NCBI GenBank assembly: GCA_029262455.1
Contig: JAJCZJ010000091.1
Span: 101,465 to 165,464 of the forward strand
Direction: 5' to 3'
Source of the DNA: Deltaproteobacteria bacterium
GTDB taxonomy: Bacteria; Desulfobacterota; Binatia; HRBIN30; CADEER01
Length of the DNA stretch: 64,000 nucleotides
The position numbers and the translations under genes were made by a program. Shown here piece after piece: positions 35,698 through 45,131 of the stretch; position 1 is the stretch's first letter; each line of letters begins with the position of its first letter. The notes beneath the pieces were generated by a model. The model was not told the origin of the DNA. It was given only the letters and a program-made list of their open reading frames with translations, and ran no database searches.

Positions 35698-36867
35698 ATG
35701 ATGAATTTGAAAGACAAGGCCTGCATCGTCGGGATCGGCGAGACTCCGTACGTGCGCAAGCCGGGCTCTGGACTGACGCAACTCGGTCTCCAGTTGCTGG
35801 CGGCGAGGCGTGCGGTCGACGACGCAGGCGTTTCGCTCAAGGACGTTGATGGTTTGATGCCGTTTCCGAACCTCGGCAATGCCGAGGAGTTCGCCGCGAA
35901 CCTGGGTATCGAGAATCTGCGCTTCGCGACTACGGTCCACACTGGTGGCGCGGCGCCGGTGGCTTCGTTGCGGATTGCGGCGATGGCGGTGTGTTGCGGC
36001 GCTGCGAATGCAGTCCTGATTCCAGCTGGGTGGAACGGCTACTCGGGTAGCCGGGCACGGCAAACGGTCTCGCAGGATGTATCGTCCCTTCCAGGTGGCG
36101 GCATCGCGCGTGACTACTACTTGCCGTTCGGACTCACGGCGCCGCCGCAGTGGTATTCGTTGATGGCGCGTCGGCACATGCACGATTTCGGCACGACCGC
36201 CGAACAGCTCGGCGCGATTGCCGTCGCAATGCGTAAACATGCGCAACTCAATCCCAACGCGGTGATGCACGGCAAGCCGATGACACTCGACGACTACATG
36301 GCTTCTCCGATGATTACGGATCCGTACCGTCTTTTCGACTGTTGCCTCGAGACGGACGGCGCCGCCGCGGTGTTGGTGACGACGACGGAGCGTGCGCGCG
36401 ACCTTGGCAAAAAGCCAGTTTCGATCATGGGCGTCGCCTCGGGGCAGCCCTATCCCGCCGACGAGATCACGAATCGAAAAGACATCTTCCAAACCGGACT
36501 CACGATCGCCGCGCCCGAGGCGTTTGCCGCAGCCGGTGTAAAGCCGAAGGATATCGACTTCGCAGAGATTTACGATTGCTTCACCTTCGAAGTGTTACAA
36601 CAGCTCGAAGAGACCGGTTTTTGCGAGCGTGGCGGCGGTGGGGCGTTCGTCGAAGGTGGCCGCATCGAGATTGGTGGAGAGCTGCCGGTCAATACGCACG
36701 GCGGTTTGCTCTCTGAAGCGCACGTGCTCGGTATGAACCACATCGTCGAAGCGGTGAAGCAGTTGCGGGGTGAAGCTGGTGATCGACAAGTCGCAGAGGC
36801 GGAGCTTGGTGTTGTCACCGGATGGGGTGACTTCGGCGACGGCAGCTTGGCGATTCTCAGGAACTAG
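35698..36867 (+). CDS. Thiolase-like / lipid-transfer protein (SCP-x/Ltp2-like)
   Basis: ACIVGIGETPYVRKPGSG; DIDFAEIYDCFTFEVLQQLEETGFCERGGGGAFVEGG; ELPVNTHGGLLSEAHVLGMNHIVEAV. Confidence 0.88.
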   Translation: MMNLKDKACIVGIGETPYVRKPGSGLTQLGLQLLAARRAVDDAGVSLKDVDGLMPFPNLGNAEEFAANLGIENLRFATTVHTGGAAPVASLRIAAMAVCCGAANAVLIPAGWNGYSGSRARQTVSQDVSSLPGGGIARDYYLPFGLTAPPQWYSLMARRHMHDFGTTAEQLGAIAVAMRKHAQLNPNAVMHGKPMTLDDYMASPMITDPYRLFDCCLETDGAAAVLVTTTERARDLGKKPVSIMGVASGQPYPADEITNRKDIFQTGLTIAAPEAFAAAGVKPKDIDFAEIYDCFTFEVLQQLEETGFCERGGGGAFVEGGRIEIGGELPVNTHGGLLSEAHVLGMNHIVEAVKQLRGEAGDRQVAEAELGVVTGWGDFGDGSLAILRN

Positions 36868-36873
36868 GCCGAG

Positions 36874-37281
36874 ATGAGTGAATACAAAAAACCCCTGCCC
36901 GAGCTCGATGGTCTGACCGCGGAGTTCTACGGTTGGTGCAAGAAGGGCGAACTGCGGTTCCAACGATGCCTGAGCTGCAACGGATGGCGTCATGTACCGC
37001 GAGAGATGTGTCCCGAGTGTGCATCAACGGATTGGGAGTGGCAGCGATCATCCGGCAAGGGGAAAATCTTCACCTGGACGGTCGCTGAACGTCCGATGCA
37101 TCCCGGATTTGCCGACGCAGCCCCGTACGCACCGGTCGTCGTAGAATTGGAAGAAGGCGTCCGGGTCCTGACCGAGATGACCGACTGCATGCCGTCCGAC
37201 CTGGTCATCGACATGCCAGTAGAGGTCACCTTCGAAGCCGTGACCCCCGAAGTAACTTTGCCGAAATTCAAAAAGAGCTAA
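36874..37281 (+). CDS. DUF35/OB-fold Zn-ribbon protein, partner of the thiolase-like protein
   Basis: LRFQRCLSCNGWRHVPREMCPECASTDWEWQRSSGKGKIFTWTVAERPMHPGF. Confidence 0.9.
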   Translation: MSEYKKPLPELDGLTAEFYGWCKKGELRFQRCLSCNGWRHVPREMCPECASTDWEWQRSSGKGKIFTWTVAERPMHPGFADAAPYAPVVVELEEGVRVLTEMTDCMPSDLVIDMPVEVTFEAVTPEVTLPKFKKS

Positions 37282-37422
37282 CCGCAGATGAACGCAGAAA
37301 AGCGCTGATTCTTTATCGGCGCGGCCGCGACGACATCCGGCAGCCGAATATCTGCGGTTAACAGCGTTCACCCGCGGTTTGAAACTAGTTCCACCGCTAT
37401 TCGCATGAACTCTGGAGGTCCC

Positions 37423-38205
37423 ATGAGCAATCTCAATCTTCCCGACACGTTCACGTACGAAAAGCGCGACAAGATTGCGATCATGACAATCAACCGTCCG
37501 GACGCGATGAACGCCTTTACGGCAGACATGCTGCGCGGCATGGATGCCGCGTTCGATGACTTCCAGCAGGATGACGGTCTCTGGGTGGCGATCCTTACCG
37601 CTGCTGGTGAGAAGGCCTTTTCGGCTGGTATGGACCTCAAAGAAGCCATTCCGATGCTGCAGAGCGGTGACGAAATGGGCTATGAGGACCACACGAAACG
37701 GCCGTTCTCTGACGTATTCAAGCCGATCATCGGTGCGGTGAATGGTTTTTGCATCGCAGGCGGGATGGAGTTCCTGCAGGGAACCGATATTCGCATTGCG
37801 GCCGAAACCGCGACCTTTGGCCTTGGGGAAGTGCGTTGGGGCATTATCCCGACCGGCGGCTCGCACGTGCGTCTGCCGCGGCAGATTCCATGGGCGATCG
37901 CGATGGAGATGTTGCTATCCGGAAAGAACTTAAGTGCGCAACGAGCGTACGACATTGGTTTGATCAATGAAATTGTACCTGCCGAAAAGCTGATGGAGTC
38001 GGCAATCAAGTGGGCAGAAACGATCTGCAAGAACGGCCCGCTGGCAGTGCGTACGGCGAAGGAAATCGCGGTGCGTGCTTTGTCTCTCGAGTCCGGCTTT
38101 GTCCTCGAGAAAGCTCTCGGCGCGCGCGTGATGCAGTCGGAGGATGCTAAGGAGGGGCCTCGCGCCTTCGCCGAGAAGCGCAAGCCGAAGTATACGGGCA
38201 AGTAG
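37423..38205 (+). CDS. Enoyl-CoA hydratase/isomerase family
   Basis: IMTINRPDAMNAFTADMLRGMDAAFDDF...GEKAFSAGMDLKEA...GAVNGFCIAGGMEFLQGTDIRIAAETATFGLGEVRWGIIP. Confidence 0.93.
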   Translation: MSNLNLPDTFTYEKRDKIAIMTINRPDAMNAFTADMLRGMDAAFDDFQQDDGLWVAILTAAGEKAFSAGMDLKEAIPMLQSGDEMGYEDHTKRPFSDVFKPIIGAVNGFCIAGGMEFLQGTDIRIAAETATFGLGEVRWGIIPTGGSHVRLPRQIPWAIAMEMLLSGKNLSAQRAYDIGLINEIVPAEKLMESAIKWAETICKNGPLAVRTAKEIAVRALSLESGFVLEKALGARVMQSEDAKEGPRAFAEKRKPKYTGK

Positions 38206-38249
38206 CGGGCGGTGCGGGTAGCTTCGCGGGGCTACCACGAGGGGGCGAG

Positions 38250-39173
38250 ATGAAGTTTGCACTCGGAATGCCTGGTTTGATTCTTTACCCACCGTTGGTC
38301 GGGCCTTGGGAGGCAGACGCGTCGCCGCGAGATCTCGTCGGTATTGCTCAGCGTGCTGACGAGCTGGGTTTCGACATGCTCACAATATCCGAGCATATCG
38401 TCATGCCGGAGAAGATGGCCGGCGCGATGGGCCGGCGCTTTCCCGATTCTTTGGTTGCGGCGTCGGTGTTGGCGGGCGCCACACAGCGCATCAAGATGCT
38501 GACTTATGTCTTGGTGCTTCCGTTTCGCAATCCTGTCGTATTGGCCAAGCAGGTGGCGACAGTTGATTTCATGTCTGATGGTCGCTTTGTCCTGGGCGTC
38601 GGCATTGGCCATACGCGCGCCGAGTTTAATGCGATTGGCGTTCCATTTGAGCACCGCGGCTCGCGATCAAACGAGTACATCGAGGCGATGAAAGAGCTTT
38701 GGACCAGTAACTCGCCGAAGTTCAAGGGCGACTTCGTCGAGTTCGCAGAGATTGCGTTCGATCCGAAGCCGGTGCAAAAGCCGCATCCCCCGTTGATGGT
38801 CGGTGGCAATTCCAAGCCCGCCATGCGGCGCGCTGCCAAGTACGGAGACGGCTGGCTGCCGTGGTTGATCAAGCGTGAGGATCTACCGGATTGCCTGGAC
38901 TACGTCCGCTCGCAACCGAACTCGCGGGCGAACGATCCAGGGTTTGAGGTCGTGTTGCCGATTAGCGAGTACAAGGTCGAGGACTACTCTCACAGGGAAC
39001 TTGGTGAGACTACAGTGCCGGCCTCGACGCAGCATATGATCGACGAAGTTGGCCGTCATAGGGAAGCCGGAGTGACAGTGACGCAAGTCGCGCCGCCGAA
39101 AACCAGGAGCGGTGAGCACTTCATCGAGTGGATCGAGTGGTTTGCTCGGGATGTGATGCCGGAGTTTCAGTGA
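38250..39173 (+). CDS. LLM-class (luciferase-like, F420-type) oxidoreductase
   Basis: RADELGFDMLTISEHIVMPEKM...IKMLTYVLVLPFRNPVVLAKQVATVDFMSDGRFVLGVGIGHTRAEFNAIGVPFEHRGSRSNEYIEAMKELW. Confidence 0.93.
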   Translation: MKFALGMPGLILYPPLVGPWEADASPRDLVGIAQRADELGFDMLTISEHIVMPEKMAGAMGRRFPDSLVAASVLAGATQRIKMLTYVLVLPFRNPVVLAKQVATVDFMSDGRFVLGVGIGHTRAEFNAIGVPFEHRGSRSNEYIEAMKELWTSNSPKFKGDFVEFAEIAFDPKPVQKPHPPLMVGGNSKPAMRRAAKYGDGWLPWLIKREDLPDCLDYVRSQPNSRANDPGFEVVLPISEYKVEDYSHRELGETTVPASTQHMIDEVGRHREAGVTVTQVAPPKTRSGEHFIEWIEWFARDVMPEFQ

Positions 39174-39216
39174 GTTGCTGCGAGCTGGCAGATGTCACGG
39201 CTCGGCCGCGGGCGAA

Positions 39217-39480
39217 CCCAGCCCGACCGACGGCCAGAACCAGACCGCTGGTGAACACCGAGGCTGGGCCGGGACTTGGCCACGGATGAACAATGGTAAA
39301 ACTAGCCCGGCCATTGGCCGGAACCAAACCGCTGATGAACGCTGGTGAACGGTGAGGCTACGAACGACCCGACCAACCGCCTCACTAATCACTAATTCCA
39401 TGGCTGAACCCTGATGAACACGGATCTTCCGTGCCGCATAAACTCTTCGCGCGCCGCGCAGAAACGACATCTTTGTTACA
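39217..39480. repeat. Repeat-rich intergenic region with imperfect tandem AGCCCGrCC...GAACCArACCGCTGrTGAACrC...GAGGCT units
   Basis: 39217-39265 and 39301-39359 share agcccg.cc...ggcc.gaacca.accgctg.tgaac...gaggct. Confidence 0.55.
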
Positions 39481-39581
39481 CAGATTTGAGTGCCAATGAC
39501 TGGGGCTGCCGTCGTGGGTTTGCGGGAGTGAAGGCGCGCTATTGTGTACGGTGGCTCCGTGATTTGTGATTGGGAGGTTCA

Positions 39582-40007
39582 ATGGCCAAAACCGCGGAGC
39601 TCAAAACAAAACCGAGTCGTCAGAGTGTGTCGGCCTTTGTGTCTGCAGTCGAAGACGTCCAACGGCGCAAGGACTGTAGCGAGTTGTTGGCGTTGATGAA
39701 GGAAGTGACCGGCGAGAGGCCGACGATGTGGGGTGATAGCATCGTCGGCTTCGGCACATATCACTACAAGTACGAGAGCGGTCGAGAGGGCGATTGGTTC
39801 GTCACTGGATTTTCCCCGCGCAAGCGTGACTTGAGCATTTACATCATACCCGGTTTTGCCCCATACGAGTCATTGATGCAGGAGCTCGGCAAGTTTCGCC
39901 TCGGGAAATCATGTCTGTACGTCAAGAAACTCGATGATTTGGATCGCCCGACTCTACGCAAACTCGTTGCTCGTTCGGTTGCGGATATGGGCCGGAAGTA
40001 CGGGTGA
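39582..40007 (+). CDS. DUF1801 (YdhG/YjhG-like) domain protein
   Basis: RRKDCSELLALMKEVTGERPTMWGDSIVGFGTYHYKYESGREGDWFVTGFSPRKRDLSIYI. Confidence 0.88.
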   Translation: MAKTAELKTKPSRQSVSAFVSAVEDVQRRKDCSELLALMKEVTGERPTMWGDSIVGFGTYHYKYESGREGDWFVTGFSPRKRDLSIYIIPGFAPYESLMQELGKFRLGKSCLYVKKLDDLDRPTLRKLVARSVADMGRKYG

Positions 40008-40137
40008 CCCGGCCGCACGAATTACGCGCGTTAGAAAAATGGGGTTGCGGGGTGTACTTCTATCTAGTGTGGCTGCGCCTCGGCCGAACAAGAGATTTGC
40101 GAATGAGGCTAAGTTTTTTGAATTGTGGGGTTCCGGC

Positions 40138-40689
40138 ATGAGTCGATTGATTTTGCATCTGTGCTTCCTTTTGGCCATCGTGGCTCCGGTTGCGGCCGAA
40201 GATCTAGAGGTTGGCGAGGCTGCCGAACCTATTGCGGGAACCTTGGATGTCGAACAGGTTCAATCTGACGTGCGCGACCTTCTCGATGCGTCTTATGGCG
40301 GCGATGTCGAGGTCGCGCTTCGGCTGACCCATCCGGTGTTGATCAAGGCGCTCGGCGGTCGGGGGGATGCACGCAAGAGCTTCACGACAGCGATTGAGCG
40401 CGTGAAGAGCTTGGGCCTGAAAGTCCAGAGCTTCGAATTCTCAGGGGCGACTTCGTTCGTAGCGGGGAATGACGAGCGCCTCTATGCAATTGTCCCGACG
40501 CGGGTGATCGTGTCGGCCGGTGCAAAGAAATTGGTGAGTCGGAATTTCCAGATCGGTGTGCGCGAGGAAGAGGGTGGTGCTTGGACCTACATCGAGGGCT
40601 CAAAGTTCGACGCGGCGATCCGTGCGGAACACTTCGATGACTTTCCGGAGGAGTACAAGTTCCCAAAGACCTCGCGTGTCTTGCAGTAA
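40138..40689 (+). CDS. Secreted hypothetical protein
   Basis: Signal peptide MSRLILHLCFLLAIVAPVAAED; VQSDVRDLLDASYGGDVEVALRLTHPVLIKALGG. Confidence 0.7.
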   Translation: MSRLILHLCFLLAIVAPVAAEDLEVGEAAEPIAGTLDVEQVQSDVRDLLDASYGGDVEVALRLTHPVLIKALGGRGDARKSFTTAIERVKSLGLKVQSFEFSGATSFVAGNDERLYAIVPTRVIVSAGAKKLVSRNFQIGVREEEGGAWTYIEGSKFDAAIRAEHFDDFPEEYKFPKTSRVLQ

Positions 40690-40765
40690 CGGCTCGTAAC
40701 AAACACGAGGTCTTCCCGGCAATCCGCTCTCTGTGGGCATTGCTGTGGATAGGAGGTTTGGAGCG

Positions 40766-41086
40766 ATGTCCCCAGAGTATGTCGATTATGTCGTCGAGCA
40801 GATGCAGGAGTCGCGGGATGTTACGACGCGTAAGATGTTTGGCGGACTCGGCATTTATGTTCGCGGAACGTTTTGCGCCATCGTCGGGTCCTCGGATCGA
40901 TTCTACTTGCGGGTAGGACCGAGCAACGTTGACGACTTCAAGGAACGGGGGATGAAGAAGTTTCCCGGTGGCAAGGGCAAGGGGATGCCTTACTATGAGG
41001 TGCCGGAGGACGTATTGGAAGATTCCTCGATCCTCAAGGACTGGGTGACGAAGGCTCGTTTGGCTGCCATCGAGGCCAAGAAGTAG
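40766..41086 (+). CDS. TfoX N-terminal-domain protein
   Basis: DYVVEQMQESRDVTTRKMFGGLGIYVRGTFCAIVGSSDRFYLRVGPSNVDDFKERGMKKF. Confidence 0.88.
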   Translation: MSPEYVDYVVEQMQESRDVTTRKMFGGLGIYVRGTFCAIVGSSDRFYLRVGPSNVDDFKERGMKKFPGGKGKGMPYYEVPEDVLEDSSILKDWVTKARLAAIEAKK

Positions 41087-41110
41087 CTGATTGCCGACTT
41101 GCGCGACCCG

Positions 41111-42115
41111 CTACGGGAGCTTCCAAAGGCCGATACGTGAGTCCCAGAGCCCGGCAGCGATATAGACACTGTCGGGCGAGAGGGCAACAGATTGAACAAT
41201 TTGCTCTTGCCGCGCATTTGCCAGCTCACGATCGTTTTCGATGTCCCATACGACGATGTTGCCGCGTTCGTCACCACTGGCTAGCGTCTTGCCGTCGCTG
41301 GCCAGAGCCAGGGCCCGGACCCAGTAGGTGCTAAAGCGTTCGCGCTTGAAGACGGGCTTCAGGTCTGACGACCAAACCTGAACGCCGCCCTTCGCGCCAG
41401 CTTGTGTTCCTGCGGCCAGCCGCTTTCCACGCTGCGAAAGCGCGATGCCCCACACCCCGGCGTTGGCCGCGGTCCCATCTTGAGCTGTGCTCGAGAGTTT
41501 CTTTCCAGCGCGAGTATTCCATACTTCTAGGCGCGTGCGATGGGAGTCGCTGTAGGTTCCTTCGGCAGCGGCCAGGACGGTGCCGTCCCCGGAAAAGGCG
41601 AGTCCGTTTCTCACCTCCATTTTGGTCGGCAGTGTTCTGAAAAGATCGCCGGTATTGATGTTCCAAACCTCGACCTTTCGATCTCCGGTGGTCAGAGCAA
41701 CGACGGTGCCGCGTCCATTGACGGCACCGCGAACGTACTTTCCGGCGGTGACGACTTTTCGCGTTTGGTTTGAAAGTTGGACGAGGGCGATCTGATTGCC
41801 AGACTCACGCAAGAGCAAGGAGTCTATGTCTGGGGCGAAAGCGCAGATTTCGGTCGTATGGAGATCTGTCGGGGTAAATTTCCCGTCCATGCTGGCAAGG
41901 ATGACTTTGCCGTCGGAGCGGCAGCCTACGAGTCCTCGTCCCTGTGACCTGAACCATAGTTGCACCAAAACGCCGTCCGGCCGCTGATCCGTTGGCGTAG
42001 GGCCGGGCTCGCCGAAAAGACCCACTTCCTGCAGCGCTACGCCGTCGCCGAACTCTCGAGCCTGGCAAGCGTTGATGGGAATCAAGAGTGCGAGTAGGAG
42101 TGCGAGGCGATTCAT
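41111..42115 (-). CDS. Secreted WD40-like beta-propeller protein
   Basis: Signal MNRLALLLALLIPINACQA; repeats such as VRALALASDGKTLASGDERGNIVVWDIENDRELANARQEQIVQSVALSPDSVYIAAGLWDSRIGLWKL. Confidence 0.85.
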   Translation of the reverse strand: MNRLALLLALLIPINACQAREFGDGVALQEVGLFGEPGPTPTDQRPDGVLVQLWFRSQGRGLVGCRSDGKVILASMDGKFTPTDLHTTEICAFAPDIDSLLLRESGNQIALVQLSNQTRKVVTAGKYVRGAVNGRGTVVALTTGDRKVEVWNINTGDLFRTLPTKMEVRNGLAFSGDGTVLAAAEGTYSDSHRTRLEVWNTRAGKKLSSTAQDGTAANAGVWGIALSQRGKRLAAGTQAGAKGGVQVWSSDLKPVFKRERFSTYWVRALALASDGKTLASGDERGNIVVWDIENDRELANARQEQIVQSVALSPDSVYIAAGLWDSRIGLWKLP

Positions 42116-42218
42116 CTGTTCAAGCTGAAGGGTTCTCCGAGAACTTCAAGCTCGACAGTCGATCCAACTGTTCGCTTGCCGCAGCCAGCTTCCCCGACCG
42201 AGGAGGGAGAATTCTTGA

Positions 42219-43439
42219 TCAGAAGATGATCTCGTCGGCGATCAACTTGTCGTATCGATCGGGTGCGATTTCGAGGATTTCTTTGAAGACGTGATCGTTG
42301 TCGCGTCCCATGACCGGCCCGGGTTCGACGGCGGCTTCGGTGCGGCTGGTCTTCACGTAAGCGCCGTAGATCGTCTCTTTGAAGCCGAGCGGGTGTGTAA
42401 CTTCGATGTACGTTCCGCGTGCTTTGTAGTGGGGGTCATCCAAAAGGTCTCCGACATTCAAGACCGGTGCCGCCGCGACCCCTGCACCCTGTAGCTTTTC
42501 GGCCAGATCGCGGTCGTCGTGGTGTCTTGTCCATTCAGCTAGCTGCGAGTGCAGGGCCTCAATGTTCGTTACGCGTGCTTGCAGCGATTCAAAGTCGGGT
42601 TGGCTCGTCCAGGCGGGATCGCCCATCACGGACCGAAGACCGTTCCACTCGTCGTCGGTAAGCACGGCAATGCTGATCCATCGATCGTCGCCGGAGCACG
42701 GAAAGACGCCGTGCGGCGCTGCGGCGGCCAGCGGGTGACGATTGCCGATCGGGCCGGCATTGCGCCCGTTGAGCGCATAATCCATAAACGCCGGACCGAC
42801 CATGTGCATGACTGCTTCCTGCTGCGAGTAGTCGATGTGTTGGCCCTCACCGGTGCGGTCGCGGTGGCGCAGCGCGGCGATCACCGGAAAGGCGCCGAGG
42901 ATGCCGTTGTAGGGATCTGAGTAGGCGTTTTCGACAGGGATGGGCGGGCCGCCTGTGTAGCCGGTCAAGCTATCGAGTCCAGTCAGGCTGGTCAGACTCA
43001 GTCCATAGGTCCGGACGCTTTTCATCGGCCCGTCGAGGCCGGCAGCGGGCATCGAGAACATGATCGTATCGGGTCTCTCGGCCCGCAAAGTTTCGTAGCC
43101 GCAGCCGATCCGATCCATGGCGCCGGGGCCGAAGTTCTCGATGACGACATCGCATTTGGCTGCGAGGTTACGAGCGATCGCTTGCGCTTCTGGTTTCTTG
43201 AGATTGAGAGTTACGCTGCCGTTACCAGCCCAACATGCGTGATTCGAAAGTGAGCGATCGGGGCCGGGTTCGCCGCCGCCAAATGGTGGCAGCTTCCGAG
43301 TCAAATCGATGCGCGCTTTCGATTCGATCTTGTAGACCTCGGCTCCGAGGAAGGCCAGAGTCTGACCCGTCACCGGACCAGCCCAAACCCATCCAAAGTT
43401 GGCAACACGAATTCCTTTGAGAGGAAGATTCTTAGGCAT
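42219..43439 (-). CDS. CaiB/BaiF family III CoA-transferase
   Basis: IRVANFGWVWAGPVTGQTLAFLGAEVYKIESKAR...PIPVENAYSDPYNGILGAFPVIAALRHRDRTGEGQHIDYSQQEA. Confidence 0.92.
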   Translation of the reverse strand: MPKNLPLKGIRVANFGWVWAGPVTGQTLAFLGAEVYKIESKARIDLTRKLPPFGGGEPGPDRSLSNHACWAGNGSVTLNLKKPEAQAIARNLAAKCDVVIENFGPGAMDRIGCGYETLRAERPDTIMFSMPAAGLDGPMKSVRTYGLSLTSLTGLDSLTGYTGGPPIPVENAYSDPYNGILGAFPVIAALRHRDRTGEGQHIDYSQQEAVMHMVGPAFMDYALNGRNAGPIGNRHPLAAAAPHGVFPCSGDDRWISIAVLTDDEWNGLRSVMGDPAWTSQPDFESLQARVTNIEALHSQLAEWTRHHDDRDLAEKLQGAGVAAAPVLNVGDLLDDPHYKARGTYIEVTHPLGFKETIYGAYVKTSRTEAAVEPGPVMGRDNDHVFKEILEIAPDRYDKLIADEIIF

Positions 43440-43454
43440 GTCGGTTTTCCGTTC

Positions 43455-43555
43455 GATTGGTTTGATGCGCAGATGACGCGGATCCAAAGCCGCGCGGTGG
43501 GCGGAGAAGGCCCGAAAGCCCGTTTGTGTCGATCTGCGTCATCTGCGGATGAAGA
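43455..43555. repeat. GCAGATGACGC-type inverted repeat between two CaiB/BaiF genes
   Basis: gcgcagatgacgcggatc ... gatctgcgtcatctgcgg. Confidence 0.65.
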
Positions 43556-43564
43556 AGTCCCTTG

Positions 43565-44770
43565 TCAGATGATGCCGTCGCTGCGTAGCTGAGCGATGTC
43601 GTCGGCGGACTTGCCGAGTTCTCCATAGACTTCGTCGTTGTGTTGGCCGAGTAGCGGTGCCGGGCTCTGCGGACCGCCGGGACAGGCCGGCATCTTGAAT
43701 GGTGCTCCCAGGTTGCGGATTTTTCCAGCGACCGGGTGGTCTTGTTCGACGATGTAGCCGCGGCTCTGGAGGTGTTCGTGTTCGGCGGCTTCGCCGACGG
43801 TGAAGACAGCAGACACCGGCACGCCATTGGCTTGGCAACGCTCCATGATCTCCATCTTGCCGTGTTCCATGGTCCACTGTTCGATGAGTGGATACATTGC
43901 GTCGGAATTCTGGGCGCGACTGAACATGTCCTGGAAGATGTCCATCTGCATCCACTCGGGATCGCCCATGGTCTTGGCAAGACCGTTCCACTGTGCCGTC
44001 TCGAGACAGAGAATCCATACGTGTCCGTCCTTGCAAGGCATGATCGTCGCGGGAGCACCGAGAGACATGCCCACCCCGGTGCGTTTGTCGAACTTGCCAT
44101 CTTGTGCGAAGGCGCCGATGTTTTGCCCGCCGACAAACGACGCCGCGATCGCCTCGGCGCAGGAAACATCGACGTGTTGTCCGCCACCGGCGTTGTCACG
44201 ACCGTAGATCGCCGCCAGACCCCACGATGCGGCGGCGACCGCACCGAAGTAGTCTCCGGAAAACGTGCCGTGCTCGAGTGGAGACTCACCCGGACGACCG
44301 CAGTAGCGGCTGCTGGCCCCGGTGAGGTGGTAGGCGTTGAGGTCGTAGCCGTTCCACTCGCTGTACGGGCCGGTCTGACCGAACGGCGTGATTGAGATCA
44401 TGACCAATCCCGGATTGATCTTCTCGAGTTCTGAGTACGCGAGTCCCCAGCCGCGCATTCGCTTCGGCAGGTTGTTCTCGATGAGCGCATCCGCGTCGGC
44501 GACCAACTCGAGGAAGAGGGAGCGACCGCCGTCTTCTTCGAGATTGAGGGTAACCGATTTTTTGGAAGTGTTGACGAACAAATGAAGGCCGCTCTTTTCG
44601 GGGTCGGGTTCATCGTCGGGGAAGGGCCCCCAGGTCCGTGCAACGTCGCCCTCAGGTGGCTCGACTTTGATTACGTCGGCGCCGAAGTCGGCGAACAACT
44701 TTGCGCAATACGGCGCCGACACCATTTGGCCGAGCTCGACGATTTTGATTCCATCCAGTGCTCCGGGCAT
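43565..44770 (-). CDS. CaiB/BaiF family III CoA-transferase
   Basis: IKIVELGQMVSAPYCAKLFADFGADVIKVEPPEGDVAR...GTFSGDYFGAVAAASWGLAAIYGRDNAGGGQHVDVSCAEA. Confidence 0.92.
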   Translation of the reverse strand: MPGALDGIKIVELGQMVSAPYCAKLFADFGADVIKVEPPEGDVARTWGPFPDDEPDPEKSGLHLFVNTSKKSVTLNLEEDGGRSLFLELVADADALIENNLPKRMRGWGLAYSELEKINPGLVMISITPFGQTGPYSEWNGYDLNAYHLTGASSRYCGRPGESPLEHGTFSGDYFGAVAAASWGLAAIYGRDNAGGGQHVDVSCAEAIAASFVGGQNIGAFAQDGKFDKRTGVGMSLGAPATIMPCKDGHVWILCLETAQWNGLAKTMGDPEWMQMDIFQDMFSRAQNSDAMYPLIEQWTMEHGKMEIMERCQANGVPVSAVFTVGEAAEHEHLQSRGYIVEQDHPVAGKIRNLGAPFKMPACPGGPQSPAPLLGQHNDEVYGELGKSADDIAQLRSDGII

Positions 44771-44834
44771 CCGATTCTCCTAGTGCACGAGGCGGTGAAG
44801 GTCCAGTTGTGGGTGTTTGCCTGCCCGCATCGTA

Positions 44835-44916
44835 GATAACAAGAATTGGTTATCGAACCTATCGAAAATGGCATTATCGTGACGAGCAAGGTTAAACCTT
44901 GACTTCACCTGAGGTG
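44835..44916. promoter_or_regulatory. Cluster of three short palindromes upstream of minus-strand CaiB/BaiF operon
   Basis: GATAAC-n8-GTTATC (44835-44854), CAAGGTTAAACCTTG (44887-44901), CACCTGAGGTG (44906-44916). Confidence 0.45.
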
Positions 44917-45131
44917 CGAGACTATCGAGCACGCCATCGGACGGTCGGAACTGAGGAGAGACGCTGGGTGAACCCGACACGCTTGCATCAACTTTGGAGT
45001 GCACTGCATCCTATGTATAGGAGCGTACCGAAAGTGCGCGGCATATCTGAGCGAGCGTACAGATAGACTTCGAGACGGACCGAGGGGAACGCGAGTGATG
45101 TTAGCTGCACCGAGTCGTTGGGGCCTTCCGC

